Of a stretch of 7,348 nucleotides of DNA, positions 5,288-7,348 are shown in pieces. Location: positions 1 to 7,348 of the forward strand of contig JAFGHN010000079.1 of NCBI GenBank assembly GCA_016930115.1. Direction: 5' to 3'. Source of the stretch: Spirochaetales bacterium. GTDB lineage: Bacteria > Spirochaetota > Spirochaetia > ARS1246. Numbering within the stretch: the first letter of the stretch is position 1; every line of letters begins with the position of its first letter. Position numbers and translations under genes: made by a program. The notes under the pieces were generated by a model. It was given only the letters and a program-made list of their open reading frames with translations, was not told the origin of the DNA and did no database searches.

Positions 5288-7348
5288 ATGGAAGAGCCGG
5301 GTGGCGGTATTTTCAGCCTGATATTCGAGAAATCGCCGATGGGGATGGTTATTCTCGACAAATCCGGGGAAATCATCCACGCGAATAGGGCTTTTCAGGA
5401 GCTGCTGGACCGGACAGGGGAGAACGATATCGGGTTCGATTCGCTGATTCATGGGTTGATCGAGAGGGGCGAAACCTCATGCTCAACCGAATTTACGTTT
5501 TCAGCGAACGGATCTACCGGGTGGATAAACATAAGCTGCTATGCCGTCCAACGTACCGGGGCCGACGGCTTTTTTGTCGGTGTTGTGGAAGACATAACCG
5601 GCAGGAAAAGCACTGAGGCGGGTCTCCTTTCGGCGAAACGGGAGGCGGAGCGCGCCACTCAGACAAAGTCGGACTTTCTCGCCAACATGAGCCATGAAAT
5701 TCGCACTCCTCTTCATACCATAACCGGGATGACTGAGTTGTTGCGCGGAACAAAGCTCGACGCCGAGCAGGTTGAATACGCCGAGCAGATAGGTTTTTCC
5801 GCGGACGTGCTCTTGAGCCTCATAAACGATATCCTTGATTTTTCGAAAATCGAGGCGGGCAGGCTCGTCCTCGAAAGGATCGAGTTCGATATACACAGAA
5901 CCGTAGAGGACGCGGTTGACCTGGTCGCCCTCGAAGCCCACCGGAAGGGATTGGAAGTATTGCTCGAAATAGCTCATAACGTGCCGCGCTATCTCAAAGG
6001 GGACCCGGTGCGCGTACGGCAGATCATCGTGAATCTCTTCAACAATGCCATCAAGTTCACCAGCAAGGGCGAGATCGGTATCAAGCTTGAAACAGTGTAT
6101 GCGGATGAGGCGGACGCAGAGCTTCGAATAACCGTGCGTGACACCGGAATCGGTATTCCCGCGGAAAAGATAGACCGGCTGTTCAAGGTGTTTTCGCAGG
6201 TTGATTCTTCGACAACAAGAAAATACGGCGGAAGCGGCCTGGGGCTTTCTATCTGCAAGAACCTGGTGCAAATGATGAACGGCACCATCGGTGTCGAGAG
6301 CACCGAAGGGAAAGGATCGCTTTTCTGGCTTGTTGTCCCGTTCGAGATCGCGGTACGGGAGAAAATGCGCATCGATTTCCCCGATCCCTTCCCAGACCTC
6401 GCCAGCGCCCTGGTGGTTGATGATAACGCAGGCGCACGGTCGATCCTCCGGTCATATTTGAAAGACTGGGGGGTATCCGCTGACGGAGCAGCGAACGGAG
6501 AGGCCGCGCTTGTGGCGCTCAGAAACGCCGCCCGATTGGGACAGCCTTACGGTATCTGTCTCATCGATCAGTTCATGCCCGGTATCGACGGGTGGCACCT
6601 TGCGAGCGAGATTACTTCCGATGGTTCTTTGGGCGATACACGTTTGTTCCTCATGAGTCCGCGCGGACAGTCCGGTGACGAAGCGAAGATGAAGCTCCTG
6701 AACTGGTTTGACGGCTATATTCAAAAACCCCTCAAGAAGGACGATTTTTTTGACGTTCTCTCCCGCTCTCTGGTTGGTGCTGAAGAACTTGAACCGCTTG
6801 AAGAGACCGGCGCTGAAGGCGGGGCGAGCTCGAGCTTTTCGCGTCCCAAGCGACCTGTCCTTGTCGCCGAGGACCACGAGGTCAATCAGCGGCTGTTCAG
6901 GGCCATTCTGGAAACCCTCGGTATTCCCGTGGTGGTCGCTTCCAACGGTATTGAGGCGGTGCAACTTGCGAAGGAAGGTACCGACCTTATTTTTATGGAC
7001 GTCCAGATGCCCGAAATGAACGGCTATGAAGCAACAAGGGAAATCAGGTCTCTTGGGATCGATGTGCCGATCATTGCGGTGACCGCCAGCGCGCTCAAGG
7101 GCGAGCGGGAGCAGGCGTTGAAAATGGGAATGACAGATTTTTTGACCAAACCTTTCAAGCGCCAGGACTTGATTCCTGTTCTGCAGAAATGGCTTTCGGT
7201 TACCGGCGTGTCTGATACCGCTGACGCAGTAGCCGGCCCGGGTGGGGAACCGGCCGACGTGCGCCGTGACGCGAAGGCGGAGGCTGTTCCGCCGGGGGTG
7301 TCTGAAAAAGAGATTTTCGATTTTGAAGAAGCGGTGGATACGTTTCTT
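5288..7348 (+). CDS. Soluble PAS-containing hybrid sensor histidine kinase, 3' end beyond the window
   Basis: The open frame runs 687 codons to the right edge without a stop. Residues 7-105 are a PAS sensor domain ending in EDITGRK (101-107). HisKA follows with the phospho-accepting His136 in NMSHEIRTPL (133-142). The HATPase domain has its N-box around N253, G1 DTGIGI (285-290), G2 GGSGLGL (314-320) and GKGS (341-344). Receiver 1 (about 373-495) has D378/D379, D427, S457 and K480-P481; receiver 2 (about 522-638) has E528/D529, D571, T599 and K621-P622. After a linker rich in Ala, Pro and Glu, the last residues, IFDFEEAVDTFL, resemble the first helix of an Hpt domain, though its histidine lies outside. 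No signal peptide or membrane segment is present, so a cytoplasmic cue is sensed. The ATG at 5288 fits the PAS start; its ribosome-binding site (GGACGG, 5275-5280) is weak, suggesting translational coupling to the regulator 14 nt upstream. The ligand is unknown. Confidence 0.93.
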   Translation, partial: MEEPGGGIFSLIFEKSPMGMVILDKSGEIIHANRAFQELLDRTGENDIGFDSLIHGLIERGETSCSTEFTFSANGSTGWINISCYAVQRTGADGFFVGVVEDITGRKSTEAGLLSAKREAERATQTKSDFLANMSHEIRTPLHTITGMTELLRGTKLDAEQVEYAEQIGFSADVLLSLINDILDFSKIEAGRLVLERIEFDIHRTVEDAVDLVALEAHRKGLEVLLEIAHNVPRYLKGDPVRVRQIIVNLFNNAIKFTSKGEIGIKLETVYADEADAELRITVRDTGIGIPAEKIDRLFKVFSQVDSSTTRKYGGSGLGLSICKNLVQMMNGTIGVESTEGKGSLFWLVVPFEIAVREKMRIDFPDPFPDLASALVVDDNAGARSILRSYLKDWGVSADGAANGEAALVALRNAARLGQPYGICLIDQFMPGIDGWHLASEITSDGSLGDTRLFLMSPRGQSGDEAKMKLLNWFDGYIQKPLKKDDFFDVLSRSLVGAEELEPLEETGAEGGASSSFSRPKRPVLVAEDHEVNQRLFRAILETLGIPVVVASNGIEAVQLAKEGTDLIFMDVQMPEMNGYEATREIRSLGIDVPIIAVTASALKGEREQALKMGMTDFLTKPFKRQDLIPVLQKWLSVTGVSDTADAVAGPGGEPADVRRDAKAEAVPPGVSEKEIFDFEEAVDTFL

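Noticed and set aside
5501..6271. A 256-codon minus-strand open frame opposite the histidine kinase
   Set aside because: It is antisense to clear HisKA and HATPase motifs and is a shadow of codon bias.

Overview
The window reads as part of a bacterial chromosome of moderately high G+C, most likely from a spirochaete. The main evidence is a pheS-pheT pair encoding phenylalanyl-tRNA synthetase of the archaeal/eukaryotic type (a PheS with long N-terminal winged-helix modules and an FRPE motif, and a PheT of only 566 residues). In bacteria this type is best known from spirochaetes. The rest of the window, dominated by a hybrid-kinase phosphorelay, is typically bacterial. The genus cannot be read from the sequence.

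Layout. At the extreme left, a strong Shine-Dalgarno sequence on the minus strand shows that a divergent gene begins just outside the window. Positions 14-185 are a shared intergenic region holding the pheS leader, in which one segment can pair either with a spacer copy of GGAGTC or with the ribosome-binding site. Then, all on the plus strand: pheS (186-1727), pheT (1731-3431, 3 nt after pheS) and an adenosine-specific kinase of the COG1839/DUF355 family (3466-3957). A 59-nt gap with a plausible sigma-70-like promoter leads to a second pair: a 418-residue regulator with two receiver domains flanking a STAS-like domain (4017-5273), then, 14 nt downstream, a soluble hybrid histidine kinase (5288 to beyond the right edge) with the order PAS, HisKA, HATPase, REC, REC and the apparent start of an Hpt domain.

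How the genes work together. PheS and PheT form the heterotetrameric synthetase that charges tRNA-Phe and releases AMP. The adenosine-specific kinase gene sits directly behind it and is probably co-transcribed, so a nucleotide-salvage link is possible but not shown. The regulator and kinase look like the components of a cytoplasmic multistep phosphorelay: four receiver domains, one transmitter histidine and probably one Hpt. Neither protein has a DNA-binding domain or membrane segment in the visible part, so the output is likely protein-protein, possibly through the STAS-like module. No RNA genes, mobile elements, CRISPR arrays or convincing terminators were seen.
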